From an uncultured Micrococcales bacterium (GTDB taxonomy: Bacteria; Actinomycetota; Actinomycetes; Actinomycetales; Microbacteriaceae): a DNA stretch of 64,000 nt. A program made the position numbers and the translations under genes. The stretch lies in assembly GCA_903832875.1 (NCBI GenBank), contig CAILDA010000022.1:1-64000 (forward strand). Direction: 5' to 3'. Under the pieces are notes generated by a model. It did no database searches, was not told the DNA's origin, and saw nothing but the letters and a program-made list of their open reading frames with translations. Below are positions 21,975 through 33,448 of the stretch, piece after piece (the first letter of the stretch is position 1; each line of letters begins with the position of its first letter).

Positions 21975-24643
21975 TAGTGAGCAGCCTCATCCCAGCTCTT
22001 GCCTATGCCGATGTTCACTTCTAATGGAACATCAAGCTTGGCTGCGCAGTTCATGCCCTTCTTAACAAGCTCGGTTACCTGCTCAAGTTCTCCTGGCGCT
22101 ACTTCAATGACCAATTCATCGTGGACCTGCAACAGAATTCTGCTCTTTACCTTGGCTTCTGTAAGTGCTCTGTCAACTTCGATCATTGCGATTTTCATGA
22201 TGTCAGCAGCAGTTCCCTGAATCGGAGCATTTAGAGCTGCTCTCCTAGCGTTCTCACGGATAGTAAAAATCTTGCTGTTCAAATCCGTGAACGGTCTTCT
22301 TCTGCCATAAATGGTGGTGGTGTATTCGTTTAGCTTGGCATCATCGACTACTCTGCTCAAATACTTTCTTACTCCACCAAATCTCGCAAAATAATCAGTC
22401 ATCAGCTGCTTGGCATCCGCATTGGAAATACGGAGCTGCTTCGCTAAACCGTATTCGCTAAGACCATAGACAAGCCCATAGGACATTGCCTTTACTTTCG
22501 ATCTCATCGCGCTTGTCACATCTTTAGGTTCAACACCATAGATTCTTGAACCAACAAATTTGTGCAGGTCTTCACCGCTTCTAAAGGCTTCAATGAGACC
22601 TTCGTCACCACTGAGGTGAGCCAAGATGCGCATCTCTATTTGCGAGTAGTCTGCGGTCAAAAGCGTCTCAAAACCCTCGCCAACAATAAATGCATCACGA
22701 ATTAGTCGCCCGCGTTCACTTCTAACCGGAATGTTTTGCAGGTTAGGGCTCTCAGAAGATAACCGACCGGTTGAGGTTCCTGTTTGAACATAGGTGGTGT
22801 GAATGCGACCGTCAGCTTGAACCGCTTTAGAAATAGTCTCAACTATCTGTCTAATCTTGGTAACTTCTCGGTGCTTTAGAAGGTTCTCTAAGAATGGATG
22901 TCCGTTTTGTTCAAACAGTGTTGTTAGGGCTTCAGCATTGGTTGAGAAACCTGTTTTCACTTTGCTGGTTCCAGTCATGCCTAGATCTTCAAAGAGCACA
23001 GTTTGCAATTGTTTAGGTGAAGCAAGGTTGATTTCCTTGCCGATGATTTCGAAACAGGTTGCAGCGATGTCAGTAATCTCTTTGTCTAGTTTCTTAACTA
23101 ATTTAGCTAGTGCCTTCTCGTCAACGGAGATTCCAGTGATTTCCATCTTTGCTAATGGATGTGATGAAGCAAGTTCGACATCACGATAAACATCAGATTG
23201 CTTAGAGGCGTTGAGCGTTGCCTGTAACTTGCTGGCTAGTTGGAGGCTGTACCAGGCAAGTGCTGATAGATCTCTATCGTCTTGGATCAGTTCATCAGTG
23301 GCTTCAACACCAACTGCCACACCTAAGTACTCTTCGATTAGATCTTCAATCTCAAAACCTCGGCGCAATGGATTATCAATGTATGCCATTAGTAGTGGAT
23401 CATCAATTACACCTGTGAGTAAAACCTTAGTTTGTGCTAATGCGCGCTCAGCAGCCTTTGAATTGAAAACAATCTTCTGTTTGGGAGAACTCAACCAAGC
23501 TTTGAAATCTTTATCGAAAGCCTTAGCTTGCAATCGCACCCGGATTGAACCAACAGATAGCCCAACACCAAGAATTGATTCATCGCCATGATCAAAGTAA
23601 ACGCTGACTGGATCCTTGGTTGAATAGATCTTCTCTAACGCAGAAGGATCATCTTTAGCCTCTTTTAGTAGATCAAGGACTACTGGAGGCGCACTCTTCA
23701 CCTCAGCTACGCTCTCTTCAACCACACTCGCTGCAACAACTGGTTTTGTTCCCTGAGCAACACCTAGGCCCTTCAGCACACGTTCCAGCAGTGAACGGAA
23801 GTGCAGTTTGGCAAAGTTCTCTCGAACTCTTGCTTCATCAACAGGTTTCATTTTAAATGCGTCGAAGGTGTATCCAATTTCTAGATCTCGAACCAAGTGG
23901 TTCAACTTTCTGTTGCGGATTGCTAACTCACGGTGCTCGCGCAGTGACTCTCCGACTTTGCCTGGAATGTCATTTTCTGCGTTAAGAACTGATTTCAGAT
24001 CACCGTATTGCTGTAACCACTTGGCTGCAGTCTTAGGTCCAACTCCTGGGATACCAGGTAGGTTATCGGATGTTTCACCAACAAGGGCAGCTAGATCTGG
24101 ATACTGCTTGGCATGAATTCCATATTTCTCAAGAACGGCCGCATCATTCATGCGAGCTAAGTTCATGACACCCTTGACTGGATACAAAATGGTCACATCA
24201 TCTTGAATGAGTTGGAAGGTGTCCCTGTCCCCTGAGACAACTAGGACGCGATAACCAGCAGCGCAACCCTGATCAGCGAGGCTGGCGAGGATGTCATCTG
24301 CTTCGTAATTCTCTCTGGTGAGAGTAATGATGCTCATCGCTTCAAGGGCTGAACGCAAAAGCTCTGTCTGACCATTGAATTCCGGTGGAGTTTCGCCTCT
24401 GGTGCCTTTGTATTCTGGGTACTCTTCAGTTCTAAAGGAAGCTCTAGAGAGATCGAAGGCTACCGCTAAGTGCGTTGGCTTCTCGTTTTGGAGGATGTTT
24501 AACATCATTGAGATGAAGCCATGAACGGCATTGGTGTGTTGACCATCAGGGGTCATAAATGAATCAGGGGAAAGAGCATAGAAAGCTCGGAAAGCCAAAG
24601 AATGACCATCGATTAGCAAAAGAGTAGGCTTGGTTTCGGTCAT
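21974..24643 (-). CDS. polA: DNA polymerase I (5'-nuclease + degenerate 3'-5' exo domain + polymerase)
   Basis: LLLIDGHSLAFRAFYAL; family A motifs (TADYSQIEMRILAHLSGDE, VHDELVIE). Confidence 0.97.
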   Translation of the reverse strand: MTETKPTLLLIDGHSLAFRAFYALSPDSFMTPDGQHTNAVHGFISMMLNILQNEKPTHLAVAFDLSRASFRTEEYPEYKGTRGETPPEFNGQTELLRSALEAMSIITLTRENYEADDILASLADQGCAAGYRVLVVSGDRDTFQLIQDDVTILYPVKGVMNLARMNDAAVLEKYGIHAKQYPDLAALVGETSDNLPGIPGVGPKTAAKWLQQYGDLKSVLNAENDIPGKVGESLREHRELAIRNRKLNHLVRDLEIGYTFDAFKMKPVDEARVRENFAKLHFRSLLERVLKGLGVAQGTKPVVAASVVEESVAEVKSAPPVVLDLLKEAKDDPSALEKIYSTKDPVSVYFDHGDESILGVGLSVGSIRVRLQAKAFDKDFKAWLSSPKQKIVFNSKAAERALAQTKVLLTGVIDDPLLMAYIDNPLRRGFEIEDLIEEYLGVAVGVEATDELIQDDRDLSALAWYSLQLASKLQATLNASKQSDVYRDVELASSHPLAKMEITGISVDEKALAKLVKKLDKEITDIAATCFEIIGKEINLASPKQLQTVLFEDLGMTGTSKVKTGFSTNAEALTTLFEQNGHPFLENLLKHREVTKIRQIVETISKAVQADGRIHTTYVQTGTSTGRLSSESPNLQNIPVRSERGRLIRDAFIVGEGFETLLTADYSQIEMRILAHLSGDEGLIEAFRSGEDLHKFVGSRIYGVEPKDVTSAMRSKVKAMSYGLVYGLSEYGLAKQLRISNADAKQLMTDYFARFGGVRKYLSRVVDDAKLNEYTTTIYGRRRPFTDLNSKIFTIRENARRAALNAPIQGTAADIMKIAMIEVDRALTEAKVKSRILLQVHDELVIEVAPGELEQVTELVKKGMNCAAKLDVPLEVNIGIGKSWDEAAH

Positions 24644-24655
24644 GGATAAAGCCTA
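24644..24655 (-). promoter_or_regulatory. Candidate leaderless promoter -10 for polA (TAGGCT-N6-ATG)
   Basis: Minus strand reads GTTAGGCTTTATCC-ATG: TANNNT hexamer 6 nt upstream of the polA start; no clear Shine-Dalgarno between. Confidence 0.4.
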
Positions 24656-24700
24656 ACTGGGCACCTTAGAAAGACCGTTCAAGGACTGTAAAGGATTTAG

Positions 24701-25120
24701 ATGTCAGAGCCAACTGCTGCCGAGATTGCCGCTTGGGTTGCCAAACGAGGTCTCGGTGAACTAGCCGACACCATGGGCATCAAAATTCTTTCTCTTTCAA
24801 GTGAGGCAGGGGTTGCAACGATGCCCGCTGAAGGCAATAGACAACCGCTAGGAATCGTGCATGGCGGTGCTTATGTAGTAATCGCTGAGACCTTAGGAAG
24901 TATGTGTGCAACGCTAGCTGCCGGTCCTGATCGTCACGCGGTTGGTATCGAAGTAAATGCGTCACACACCAAGAGCTGTAAATCGGGTTTAATAACTGCT
25001 ACTTGTAAGGCAGTGAACATCGGTAAGAACTTAGCAACCCACGAAATTCAGGTAACCGACGATCAAGGCAATAGGTTATCGACAGTTCGTATCACTAATT
25101 TCTTGAGAGATAACCGGTAG
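24701..25120 (+). CDS. PaaI-like hotdog-fold thioesterase
   Basis: GVATMPAEGNRQPLGIVHGGAYVVIAETLGSMCATL...GIEVNASHTKSCKSGLITATCKAVNIGKNLATHEIQVTDDQGN; located between polA and the ANTAR regulator. Confidence 0.88.
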   Translation: MSEPTAAEIAAWVAKRGLGELADTMGIKILSLSSEAGVATMPAEGNRQPLGIVHGGAYVVIAETLGSMCATLAAGPDRHAVGIEVNASHTKSCKSGLITATCKAVNIGKNLATHEIQVTDDQGNRLSTVRITNFLRDNR

Positions 25121-25123
25121 GGG

Positions 25124-25714
25124 TTATTTGTCAGCTAACTGTTCGATGACGGTTATTGCAACCTGCTTCATGGTTAGTCTTCTATCCATTGAAGCCTTCT
25201 GAATCCATCTGAACGCTTCAGGCTCATTTAGTTTCATCTTCTCGGTGAGTAGTCCCTTGGCTCTATCAACTAGCTTTCTGGTTTCGAGCTTCTCGTTGAT
25301 GTCTTCCACTTCTTGAGCCTGTGAAGAAATTCGCTCGTGTAAGGAAAGCGCTATACGAAGTGCCGGAATTAGGTTACTTGGATTGAAGGGCTTCACCACG
25401 TAGCTATAAACCCCAGCAGCGCTGGCTCTGTCTACTAAATCAGTTGAACTAAAGGCTGTCAGCAATACCACTGGGATTCTATGTTCTGAGAGAATCTCGG
25501 CTGCTTGCAAGCCATCGGTTCCTGGCATCTTGATGTCCATTAAAACCAGATTTGGCTTGAGCTCTAGGGCTAATCGAACAGCTTCTGCCCCATCTCCTGC
25601 CTGAGCGATGACATCAAAACCGGCTTCGATAAGAGTCTCAACAATGTCCAGACGAATAATGGCCTCATCCTCGGCTACGACGATACGTGGCTTTACTGCA
25701 TCAAGACTGTTCAT
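25124..25714 (-). CDS. ANTAR-domain response regulator (PdtaR-like)
   Basis: Receiver domain (IVVAEDEAIIRLDIVETL, LVLMDIKMPGTDGLQAAE, VVLLTAFSS, YVVKPF) plus C-terminal ANTAR helix region (LVDRAKGLLTEKMKLNEPEAFRWIQKASMDRRLTMKQVA). Confidence 0.93.
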   Translation of the reverse strand: MNSLDAVKPRIVVAEDEAIIRLDIVETLIEAGFDVIAQAGDGAEAVRLALELKPNLVLMDIKMPGTDGLQAAEILSEHRIPVVLLTAFSSTDLVDRASAAGVYSYVVKPFNPSNLIPALRIALSLHERISSQAQEVEDINEKLETRKLVDRAKGLLTEKMKLNEPEAFRWIQKASMDRRLTMKQVAITVIEQLADK

Positions 25715-25774
25715 GCTTTTACCCTAGCGGGCAAAGATAGCCTTGGCTGATGGTTTAGACTTTTTCCGTTACAT

Positions 25775-25858
25775 GCCGGAGTGGCGAAATGGCAGACGCG
25801 GAGCACTCAAAATGCTTTGCCGCAAGGCGTGTGGGTTCGACTCCCACCTTCGGCACCA
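25775..25858 (+). tRNA. tRNA-Leu (anticodon CAA), CCA encoded
   Basis: Acceptor GCCGGAG/CTTCGGC, anticodon stem-loop GAGCA-CTCAAAA-TGCTT, long variable arm (class II), T-arm GTGGGTTCGACTCCCAC, discriminator A + CCA. Confidence 0.95.
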
Positions 25859-25866
25859 AAAAGAAT

Positions 25867-25894
25867 AGACCCCCGAATCTCGAGGGTCTTTTTC
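25867..25894. terminator. Bidirectional intrinsic terminator between tRNA-Leu and pyk
   Basis: AGACCCCCGA-ATC-TCGAGGGTCT stem with one mismatch, flanked by A-rich (left) and T-rich (right) tracts, between convergent units. Confidence 0.8.
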
Positions 25895-25896
25895 TT

Positions 25897-27339
25897 TTAC
25901 TTGGTGTAAGCCGGAGCAGCTCCGTTTATTGCATCGCCAACTCTGTGGACTCTGAGTGAGTTGGTCGATCCTGGAATGCCTGGAGGCGATCCAGCAACGA
26001 CAACTACTTCATCGCCTATCTTGGCAAGGTTCTGGCCAAGCAGAATCTCATCGACCTGGTGCATCATCTCATCAGTGTGAGTAACCGGAGTCACCAAGTG
26101 AACATTCGAACCCCAAACAATCGAAAGACGACGTTGAGTCTCTGTAGATGGAGTGAAGGCGATAGTTGGAATCTCGTGACGAAGTCGTGACACTCTGCGC
26201 AATGAGTCACCTGATTCAGTAAAGACACAGATGTACTTTGAACCAAGAAGTTCGGCAATCTCGGCAGCAGCTAATGTGACAGCACCACCGTGAGTGTGTG
26301 GCTTAGTGCCAAGAGCTGGAATGCGGTGCAGACCATTCTCTTCAGTTGATTCAATGATGCTAGCCATTGCTTTGACGGTCTCAACTGGGAATTCACCAAC
26401 AGATGTCTCACCGGAGAGCATTAGACAATCCGCGCCATCCAGAACGGCGTTAGCGACATCGCTTGCCTCAGCTCTGGTTGGTCTTGATGCTGTAATCATG
26501 GATTCAAGCATCTGAGTAGCAACGATGACCGGCTTTGCCCAACGACGTGATAACTCAACTGCACGCTTTTGTACCAGTGGAACATCCCAGAATGGAAGCT
26601 CAACACCCAAGTCACCACGAGCAACCATGACGCCATCAAAGGCGTCAATGATTTCTTCAAGTGCTTCGACAGCCTGAGGCTTTTCGATCTTTGCGATAAC
26701 TGGAAGGAACTTTCCTTCTTCGCGCATAATTTCGTGAACACGAACAATGTCAGAAGCATTTCTAACAAAAGAAAGCGCAATCATGTCAACACCCAAGCGA
26801 ATACCCCAACGAAGATCATCTTCATCTTTTTCGCTCAGAGCTGGAACGTTAACAGCTACCCCAGGTAAGTTAATTCCCTTGTTGTTGCTAACCACACCAG
26901 CAACTTCAACGACTGTTGTCACAGTTCTGTCGTCAACAGCGGTAGCACGAAGGCCAACCTTGCCATCATCGATTAGAAGGACATCTCCTACCTTCACATC
27001 ACCTGGTAGGCCCTTGAACGTTGTTGAACAAATGTTTACGTCACCCTGTATGTCATCGATGGTGATTTTGAAGGTTTCACCTTTATTAAGTGTCACAGGA
27101 CCGTCAGCGAAACGTCCTAAACGAATCTTTGGACCTTGTAGGTCAACGAAGATACCGATTGGCTTGTTTAGATCTGCTGCCACTTGCCTAACGATGTTAT
27201 AGATGCCTTCGTGGACATCGTAACTACCGTGGCTAAGGTTCATTCTTGCAACATCAACACCAGCTTCAATAATGGCCTTGATGGACTCGTAGGTTGATAC
27301 TGCAGGACCTAGTGTCGCAATGATTTTGGCGCGTCTCAT
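25897..27339 (-). CDS. pyk: Pyruvate kinase
   Basis: RRAKIIATLGPAVSTYESIKAIIEAGVDVARMNLSHGSYD; VMVARGDLGVELP. Confidence 0.97.
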   Translation of the reverse strand: MRRAKIIATLGPAVSTYESIKAIIEAGVDVARMNLSHGSYDVHEGIYNIVRQVAADLNKPIGIFVDLQGPKIRLGRFADGPVTLNKGETFKITIDDIQGDVNICSTTFKGLPGDVKVGDVLLIDDGKVGLRATAVDDRTVTTVVEVAGVVSNNKGINLPGVAVNVPALSEKDEDDLRWGIRLGVDMIALSFVRNASDIVRVHEIMREEGKFLPVIAKIEKPQAVEALEEIIDAFDGVMVARGDLGVELPFWDVPLVQKRAVELSRRWAKPVIVATQMLESMITASRPTRAEASDVANAVLDGADCLMLSGETSVGEFPVETVKAMASIIESTEENGLHRIPALGTKPHTHGGAVTLAAAEIAELLGSKYICVFTESGDSLRRVSRLRHEIPTIAFTPSTETQRRLSIVWGSNVHLVTPVTHTDEMMHQVDEILLGQNLAKIGDEVVVVAGSPPGIPGSTNSLRVHRVGDAINGAAPAYTK

Positions 27340-27383
27340 ATTTTCCTTTTTGCTTGTTATGCAGATAACAGCCTACCGAGTGC

Positions 27384-28838
27384 TTAGGCGTGCATACCGA
27401 TCTCTGATGGTTTAACTGGTGCAGGCAACATAGTGGTGCCCTCTAAATATTCGTCAATGGCCGCCGCCGCCGCTCTTCCTTCTGCGATAGCCCAAACGAT
27501 CAGGCTTTGACCGCGGCCAGCGTCTCCTGCAACAAATACGCCATCAATGTTGGTCGCGTACTTATCGCTTCTAGCTAGGTTGGTCTTCTCGTCTCGTTCA
27601 ACACGAGCCTCACCAATTTCGATCTCACCTTCAGGGCCAGTAAAGCCAAGAGCTAGTAATACTAGATCGGCTTCAATAATCTGCTCAGTTCCAGCTTTAG
27701 CAACACGCCGTCCATCGATAACCTCAGTCTCAGCTACCTCTACCCCGGTAACTTTGCCATTAGCACCAATGAAACGAACGGTGTTGGCTAGATACTTGCG
27801 TTCACCGAATTCTTCATGTGCGCTGGCAACTTCAAACAGGTTGGGAAAAGTTGGCCAAGGTTGGTTTGCCTGACGTTCGGCTGGTGGTTGGAAACCGATT
27901 GCAAGTGTTGTTACAGATACCGCACCTTGTCTAGTTGCGGTTCCTAGACAATCCGCTCCAGTGTCTCCGCCACCTAGAATGATGACTTTCTTACCTGTGG
28001 CAACAATCTGATCTACTACTGAATCCCCTGCAACAACTTTGTTTGATTGAGTGAGGTATTCCATTGCGTAATGCACGCCTTCAAGGTCGCGGCCCTCTAT
28101 TGAAAGATCTCTAGGTCTTGAAGAGCCGGTCGCTATTAGCACTGCCTCATATCTTCTAAATAGATCATCCCAGCTAAGTTCGCTGCCAATTGCAACACCT
28201 GGGCGGAATCTGGTTCCCTCAGCAGACATCTGCTCAAGTCTTCTATCGATGTGGTATTTCTCCATCTTGAAATCTGGAATACCGTAACGAAGCAATCCAC
28301 CGATTCTGTCATCTTTCTCATAGACAGCAACGGTGTGACCTGCACGAGTTAGTTGCTGAGCAGCAGCAAGTCCCGCAGGACCAGAACCGACAACAGCAAC
28401 TGTTTTGCCTGTCATGCGCTCAGGTGCATGAGCTTCAACCCAACCTCTATCGAAGGCCTGATCGATAATTGATGCTTCGATCTCCTTGATTGTTACCGGC
28501 GGTTGATTAATACCTAGAACGCAGGAACTCTCGCATGGTGCAGGACATAGCTTGCCAGTGAACTCAGGGAAGTTGTTGGTGGCATGCAATCTTTCAATAG
28601 CTGCTCTGCCATCTTGTCGCCAGGTGAGGTCATTCCATTCAGGAATCAAGTTACCTAGTGGGCAACCCTGGTGACAGAATGCGATACCGCAATCCATGCA
28701 ACGACCAGCCTGTTGCTTTAACACAGCAGGATCGTGATCTTCGTATACCTCGCGCCAGTCCTTGATGCGAACTTCAATAGGACGACGTTTAGCAGTCTCA
28801 CGTTCAGTTACTTTAAGGAATCCGCGTGGATCAGCCAC
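27384..28838 (-). CDS. gltD: Glutamate synthase small subunit
   Basis: [55 protein letters not shown]; overlaps gltB. Confidence 0.96.
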   Translation of the reverse strand: MADPRGFLKVTERETAKRRPIEVRIKDWREVYEDHDPAVLKQQAGRCMDCGIAFCHQGCPLGNLIPEWNDLTWRQDGRAAIERLHATNNFPEFTGKLCPAPCESSCVLGINQPPVTIKEIEASIIDQAFDRGWVEAHAPERMTGKTVAVVGSGPAGLAAAQQLTRAGHTVAVYEKDDRIGGLLRYGIPDFKMEKYHIDRRLEQMSAEGTRFRPGVAIGSELSWDDLFRRYEAVLIATGSSRPRDLSIEGRDLEGVHYAMEYLTQSNKVVAGDSVVDQIVATGKKVIILGGGDTGADCLGTATRQGAVSVTTLAIGFQPPAERQANQPWPTFPNLFEVASAHEEFGERKYLANTVRFIGANGKVTGVEVAETEVIDGRRVAKAGTEQIIEADLVLLALGFTGPEGEIEIGEARVERDEKTNLARSDKYATNIDGVFVAGDAGRGQSLIVWAIAEGRAAAAAIDEYLEGTTMLPAPVKPSEIGMHA

Positions 28839-31800
28839 GAGCGCTCACCTCCAGAATGCGAGACCAAATCTTTGGTGAATCCAAAGCTTCACCAGCCTGC
28901 GTTGCTTCACGTTGAATTTCCAAAACTCTGGCGTAGTCTCTTGGCAGAACTTTCGTAAAATCCTTCACATTGGTTTCAAAGTTCTGTAACAACTTCGCTG
29001 CAAGCTTTGACCCAGTCTCTTCAACGTGCTTCTGCAACAAGGTCTTCAGAGTCCCTGCATCCAATCCGTTGAGAGCAAGCAGATCTAGTTCGCCATCAGT
29101 TAGTGCGCTGTGGTTCACATGATCAGCTCGAAGTTTATAGATATACGCATACCCACCTGACATACCAGCAGCTAGGTTTCTTCCAGTCTTGCCAAGAATC
29201 ACTGCAACTCCACCGGTCATGTATTCAAGAGCGTGATCGCCAACACCTTCAACCACAGCTGTTGCCCCTGAGTTTCTAACTAGGAATCGCTCACCGACGA
29301 TGCCACTAATGAACATGGAGCCGCTGGTAGCACCATAACCAATAACGTTTCCTGCAATGACGTTTTGATCAGCTGGGTATACAGAACTATCGGCAGGCTT
29401 TACCACGATGTATCCACCAGATAAACCCTTACCGACATAGTCGTTCGAGTCTCCAGAGAGAGTTAGTTTTATTCCCTTAGGTATGAACGCACCAAATGAT
29501 TGACCAGCTGCCCCTGACACATGAATATCGATTGTTGCTTCAGCAAGACCCTCAACGCCATATCTCTTGGTAACTTCATGTCCGAGCATTGTTCCTACTG
29601 CTTGAGCTGTGTTCGTAATTGGTAGCGAAATAGAAACCGGTTGCGCATCTTCTAGTGCTTTGATGCTTGCAGCAATGAGTTGGTGATCGAAGTGGTCTCC
29701 AAGCTGATGATCCTGGAAAGTGAACCTACGCAGTGGACCGGTGTTAGGCGCAGGAGCTGCCAGAATCGGAGTTAGATCAAGACCATCTGCCTTCCAGTGC
29801 GAAATTGCTCTGTTGGCATCAAGTAGCTCACTGTGGCCGATAGCTTCATCGAGAGACCTAAAGCCAAGCGAGGCAAGGTATTCCCTGACCTCTTCAGCTA
29901 AGAACATAAAGAAGTTTTCAACGTGCTCGGCTTGGCCAGTGAACCTAGCTCTTAGATCTGGGTTCTGAGTTGCAACACCAACTGGGCAGGTATCGAGGTG
30001 ACAAACTCTCATCATGACGCAACCAGAGACCACTAGCGGTGCTGTTGCAAAACCAAACTCTTCTGCACCTAAGAGTGCTGCAATCATCACGTCTCGACCT
30101 GTTTTCATCTGACCATCAACCTGAACAGAGACGCGATCTCTTAGACCGTTAACCATCAATGTTTGCTGAGCCTCAGCAAGGCCTAATTCCCATGGAGTTC
30201 CAGCATGCTTGAGTGAGTTCAAGGGAGATGCTCCTGTGCCACCATCGTGACCCGAGACCAGAATCACATCCGCTTTAGCCTTAGCAACACCAGCAGCAAC
30301 AGTTCCTATACCAACTTGGCTAACCAACTTGACGTGGATTCTTGCCTTTGAGTTAGCACGCTTTAAATCAAAGATGAGCTGCTTCAAATCTTCAATCGAA
30401 TAAATATCGTGATGAGGTGGTGGTGAAATCAAACCAACACCAGGAGTCGAGTGTCGTGTTGCAGCAATCCATGGATAGACCTTGTTTGGAGGTAGTTGCC
30501 CACCTTCACCGGGTTTAGCTCCCTGAGCCATCTTGATTTGAATGTCATCTGCATGAGTCAGATACATGCTGGTTACACCAAAGCGTCCAGATGCAACCTG
30601 CTTGATTGAAGATCGTCTGGCAGGGTCCAGAAGTCTTTCAACATCTTCCCCACCTTCACCAGTATTTGATTTAGCTCCAAGATTGTTCATTGCGATAGCA
30701 AGTGTCTCGTGGGCTTCAGGTGAGATTGAGCCATAGGACATAGCTCCTGTTGAGAACCGTTTTACTATTTCACTGGCTGGCTCTACTTCGTTGAGCGAGA
30801 CTGCAGGCCTAACTCCTTCGCGAAGCATGAACATTCCACGTAGCGTCATCAAACGCTCAGCTTGGTCATCAACTAACTTCGTGTATTGGCGGAAGATGTC
30901 GAAGCGCTTGGTTCTTGTTGCGTGCTGCAATTTGAACACTGTCTCTGGGTTGAATAGATGTGGTGGACCTTCACGGCGCCATTGGTATTCCCCACCGACT
31001 TCTAACTCTTCGTGCGGACGAGTGGCTCTCTCAACAGGATAAGCACTTGAGTGACGTGCAGCTATCTCGGCTGCAATAACTTCTAAGCCGATACCGCCAA
31101 GCTGACTTGTAGTGCCGGTGAAGTATGCATCAACGAATTCTTGAGATAAACCAATCGCCTCAAAACATTGTGCTCCAGAGTATGAGGAAACAGTTGAGAT
31201 GCCCATCTTTGACATAATCTTTAGAACACCTTTACCAAGTCCTTTGATTAGGTTTCTAGTGGCTGTTTCAACTGTGATGCCTTGGATAGTTCCATTACGA
31301 ACCATAAGCTCGACAGATTCCATAGCCAGGTATGGGTTAATAGCGGCTGCGCCGTAGCCAATCAAAGCAGCTACATGGTGAACTTCTCGAACATCTCCAG
31401 CTTCAACAACTAAGCCAACCTTGGTTCTGTTGCCAGCTCTAATCAAGTGATGGTGAACAGCAGAGGTAAGAAGCAGAGAAGGAATAGGCGCAAGCTCGCG
31501 ATTGCTATCTCTATCCGAGACAACAATGAAGTTGCACCCAGCTGCAACCGCTTCATCGAGTTCTATGCAAATCTCTCTAAGTCCTTCAGCTAAGGCTTCT
31601 TCGCCCTCATCAACTCGGTATAGTCCTCTAACGACATGTGATTTACCAATACCAGCATCTTCGCTGTATTTGATCTTAGAAAGCTCATCGTTGGAGATAA
31701 CCGGGAAATCTAGGATCACCATGCGAGCATGTTCAGGAGTTGCATCCAGTAAGTTCTGCTCTGGCCCTATACCAACGCTCAATGAGGTAACAATCTCTTC

Positions 31801-33396
31801 CCTAATTGAGTCAAGCGGTGGGTTGGTGACCTGAGCAAACTGCTGAACAAAGTAATCAAATAACAAACGTGGCTTCACGCTAAGAGCAGCGATAGGAGTA
31901 TCTGAACCCATGGCTCCTAGTGGTTCTGCCCCGGTTCTAGCCATAGGCGCTACCAGCATTCGAAGCTCCTCTTCGGTGTATCCGAATGTTCGCTGTCTTC
32001 TGCTAACTGAATTCTTCGTATGAGCAACATGCTCACGGTCAGGTAGGTCCTTTAGGTTAATGCGATTGTCTTTGAGCCACTGGCCCCAAGGTTCGCTAGC
32101 TGCAATCTCTGCCTTAATTTCTTCATCATCGATTAGTCGACCAGTTGCTGTATCAGCTAAGAACATGCGTCCTGGTTGCAATCTACCTTTGCGAACGATT
32201 CTGCTTGGATCTATATCGACCACACCAATTTCGGAAGCAAGAATTACTAAGCCATCTTCTGTGACAATGTATCGACCAGGGCGAAGACCGTTTCTGTCTA
32301 ATGTTGCACCAACTAGCGAACCATCAGTAAAGATAACCGCAGCTGGTCCATCCCAAGGTTCCATCAACATCGAGTGGTACTCATAGAACTCTCTTAGTTG
32401 CAAAGACATGTCGGTCTGTTTTTCCCAAGCTTCAGGAATCATCATCATCATGGCGTGTGGGAGTGAGCGACCTGAAAGAACTAGTAACTCTAGAACTTCA
32501 TCGAAGGATGCTGAGTCGCTACCGCCAGGGGTAATAACTGGCTTCAAGGCTTCTAAGTCTTTGTGTAACTCAGATGAAAGTCTTGCCTCTCTTGCTCGCA
32601 TCCAGTTTCGATTTCCCTTAACGGTGTTGATTTCACCGTTATGAGCAATCATTCTGAACGGATGAGCTAACGGCCAAGAAGGAAAAGTGTTGGTGGAAAA
32701 ACGTGAGTGAACCAGTGCAAGCTTGGATTCGAATCTTTCATCGCTAAGGTCTGGGTAGAACGGCTCCAGTTGCAGTGTGGTAACCATACCCTTGTAAACA
32801 ATGGTTTTAGCTGAAAGCGATGGATGGTAAACCTTGAGGCTTCGTTCCGATATTCTACGAAGCAAATACAAAGCTCTTTCGAACTCGTCACCGGTTGAGT
32901 TATCAGTTGCGCTAACAAATACCTGAACGATCTGTGGCATTGCTGTTTTAGCAAGATCACCAAGAACCGAGTCATCTGTAGGAACTTCTCTAACACCTAG
33001 AAGCTTTAGCGATAGGTCCTCAGCTAATTTTGCAAAAGATGCTTCGAAAGCTCTGGAATCGGCATCTTTTTCTAGGAAAACAAGTCCAGCGCCATATTCG
33101 CCAGCTGCTGGTAAATCAAAATCATTTACATGTCTAAAGAAACGGTCAGGAATTTGGGTGATGATTCCAGCGCCATCACCAGTACCCTCGTCAGATCCGA
33201 CTGCTCCGCGGTGCTCTAGGTTTCTCAGTGCAGTAAGAGCTGTGTCGATGATGTCGTGTCCTGCGGTACCACGAAGCGTGGCAACCATGGCTAGGCCACA
33301 GGCGTCTTTATCACGAGCTGGGTCATATAAACCAGACGCGGCTGGAGCGGTATTGAACCGCTCAAACGGCGAAAGATTCGACATGTCGAACTCCAT
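28831..33396 (-). CDS. gltB: Glutamate synthase large subunit (start may be internal Met, about 33384)
   Basis: [16 protein letters not shown] (Ntn Cys after propeptide), FMN/3Fe-4S region [19 protein letters not shown]-terminal GXGXG domain. Confidence 0.97.
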   Translation of the reverse strand: MEFDMSNLSPFERFNTAPAASGLYDPARDKDACGLAMVATLRGTAGHDIIDTALTALRNLEHRGAVGSDEGTGDGAGIITQIPDRFFRHVNDFDLPAAGEYGAGLVFLEKDADSRAFEASFAKLAEDLSLKLLGVREVPTDDSVLGDLAKTAMPQIVQVFVSATDNSTGDEFERALYLLRRISERSLKVYHPSLSAKTIVYKGMVTTLQLEPFYPDLSDERFESKLALVHSRFSTNTFPSWPLAHPFRMIAHNGEINTVKGNRNWMRAREARLSSELHKDLEALKPVITPGGSDSASFDEVLELLVLSGRSLPHAMMMMIPEAWEKQTDMSLQLREFYEYHSMLMEPWDGPAAVIFTDGSLVGATLDRNGLRPGRYIVTEDGLVILASEIGVVDIDPSRIVRKGRLQPGRMFLADTATGRLIDDEEIKAEIAASEPWGQWLKDNRINLKDLPDREHVAHTKNSVSRRQRTFGYTEEELRMLVAPMARTGAEPLGAMGSDTPIAALSVKPRLLFDYFVQQFAQVTNPPLDSIREEIVTSLSVGIGPEQNLLDATPEHARMVILDFPVISNDELSKIKYSEDAGIGKSHVVRGLYRVDEGEEALAEGLREICIELDEAVAAGCNFIVVSDRDSNRELAPIPSLLLTSAVHHHLIRAGNRTKVGLVVEAGDVREVHHVAALIGYGAAAINPYLAMESVELMVRNGTIQGITVETATRNLIKGLGKGVLKIMSKMGISTVSSYSGAQCFEAIGLSQEFVDAYFTGTTSQLGGIGLEVIAAEIAARHSSAYPVERATRPHEELEVGGEYQWRREGPPHLFNPETVFKLQHATRTKRFDIFRQYTKLVDDQAERLMTLRGMFMLREGVRPAVSLNEVEPASEIVKRFSTGAMSYGSISPEAHETLAIAMNNLGAKSNTGEGGEDVERLLDPARRSSIKQVASGRFGVTSMYLTHADDIQIKMAQGAKPGEGGQLPPNKVYPWIAATRHSTPGVGLISPPPHHDIYSIEDLKQLIFDLKRANSKARIHVKLVSQVGIGTVAAGVAKAKADVILVSGHDGGTGASPLNSLKHAGTPWELGLAEAQQTLMVNGLRDRVSVQVDGQMKTGRDVMIAALLGAEEFGFATAPLVVSGCVMMRVCHLDTCPVGVATQNPDLRARFTGQAEHVENFFMFLAEEVREYLASLGFRSLDEAIGHSELLDANRAISHWKADGLDLTPILAAPAPNTGPLRRFTFQDHQLGDHFDHQLIAASIKALEDAQPVSISLPITNTAQAVGTMLGHEVTKRYGVEGLAEATIDIHVSGAAGQSFGAFIPKGIKLTLSGDSNDYVGKGLSGGYIVVKPADSSVYPADQNVIAGNVIGYGATSGSMFISGIVGERFLVRNSGATAVVEGVGDHALEYMTGGVAVILGKTGRNLAAGMSGGYAYIYKLRADHVNHSALTDGELDLLALNGLDAGTLKTLLQKHVEETGSKLAAKLLQNFETNVKDFTKVLPRDYARVLEIQREATQAGEALDSPKIWSRILEVSARG

Positions 33397-33448
33397 TCAT
33401 AGATTGCTAAATGGGGACGACAATGGCCCGCTAAAGGATTAAGAGTGG

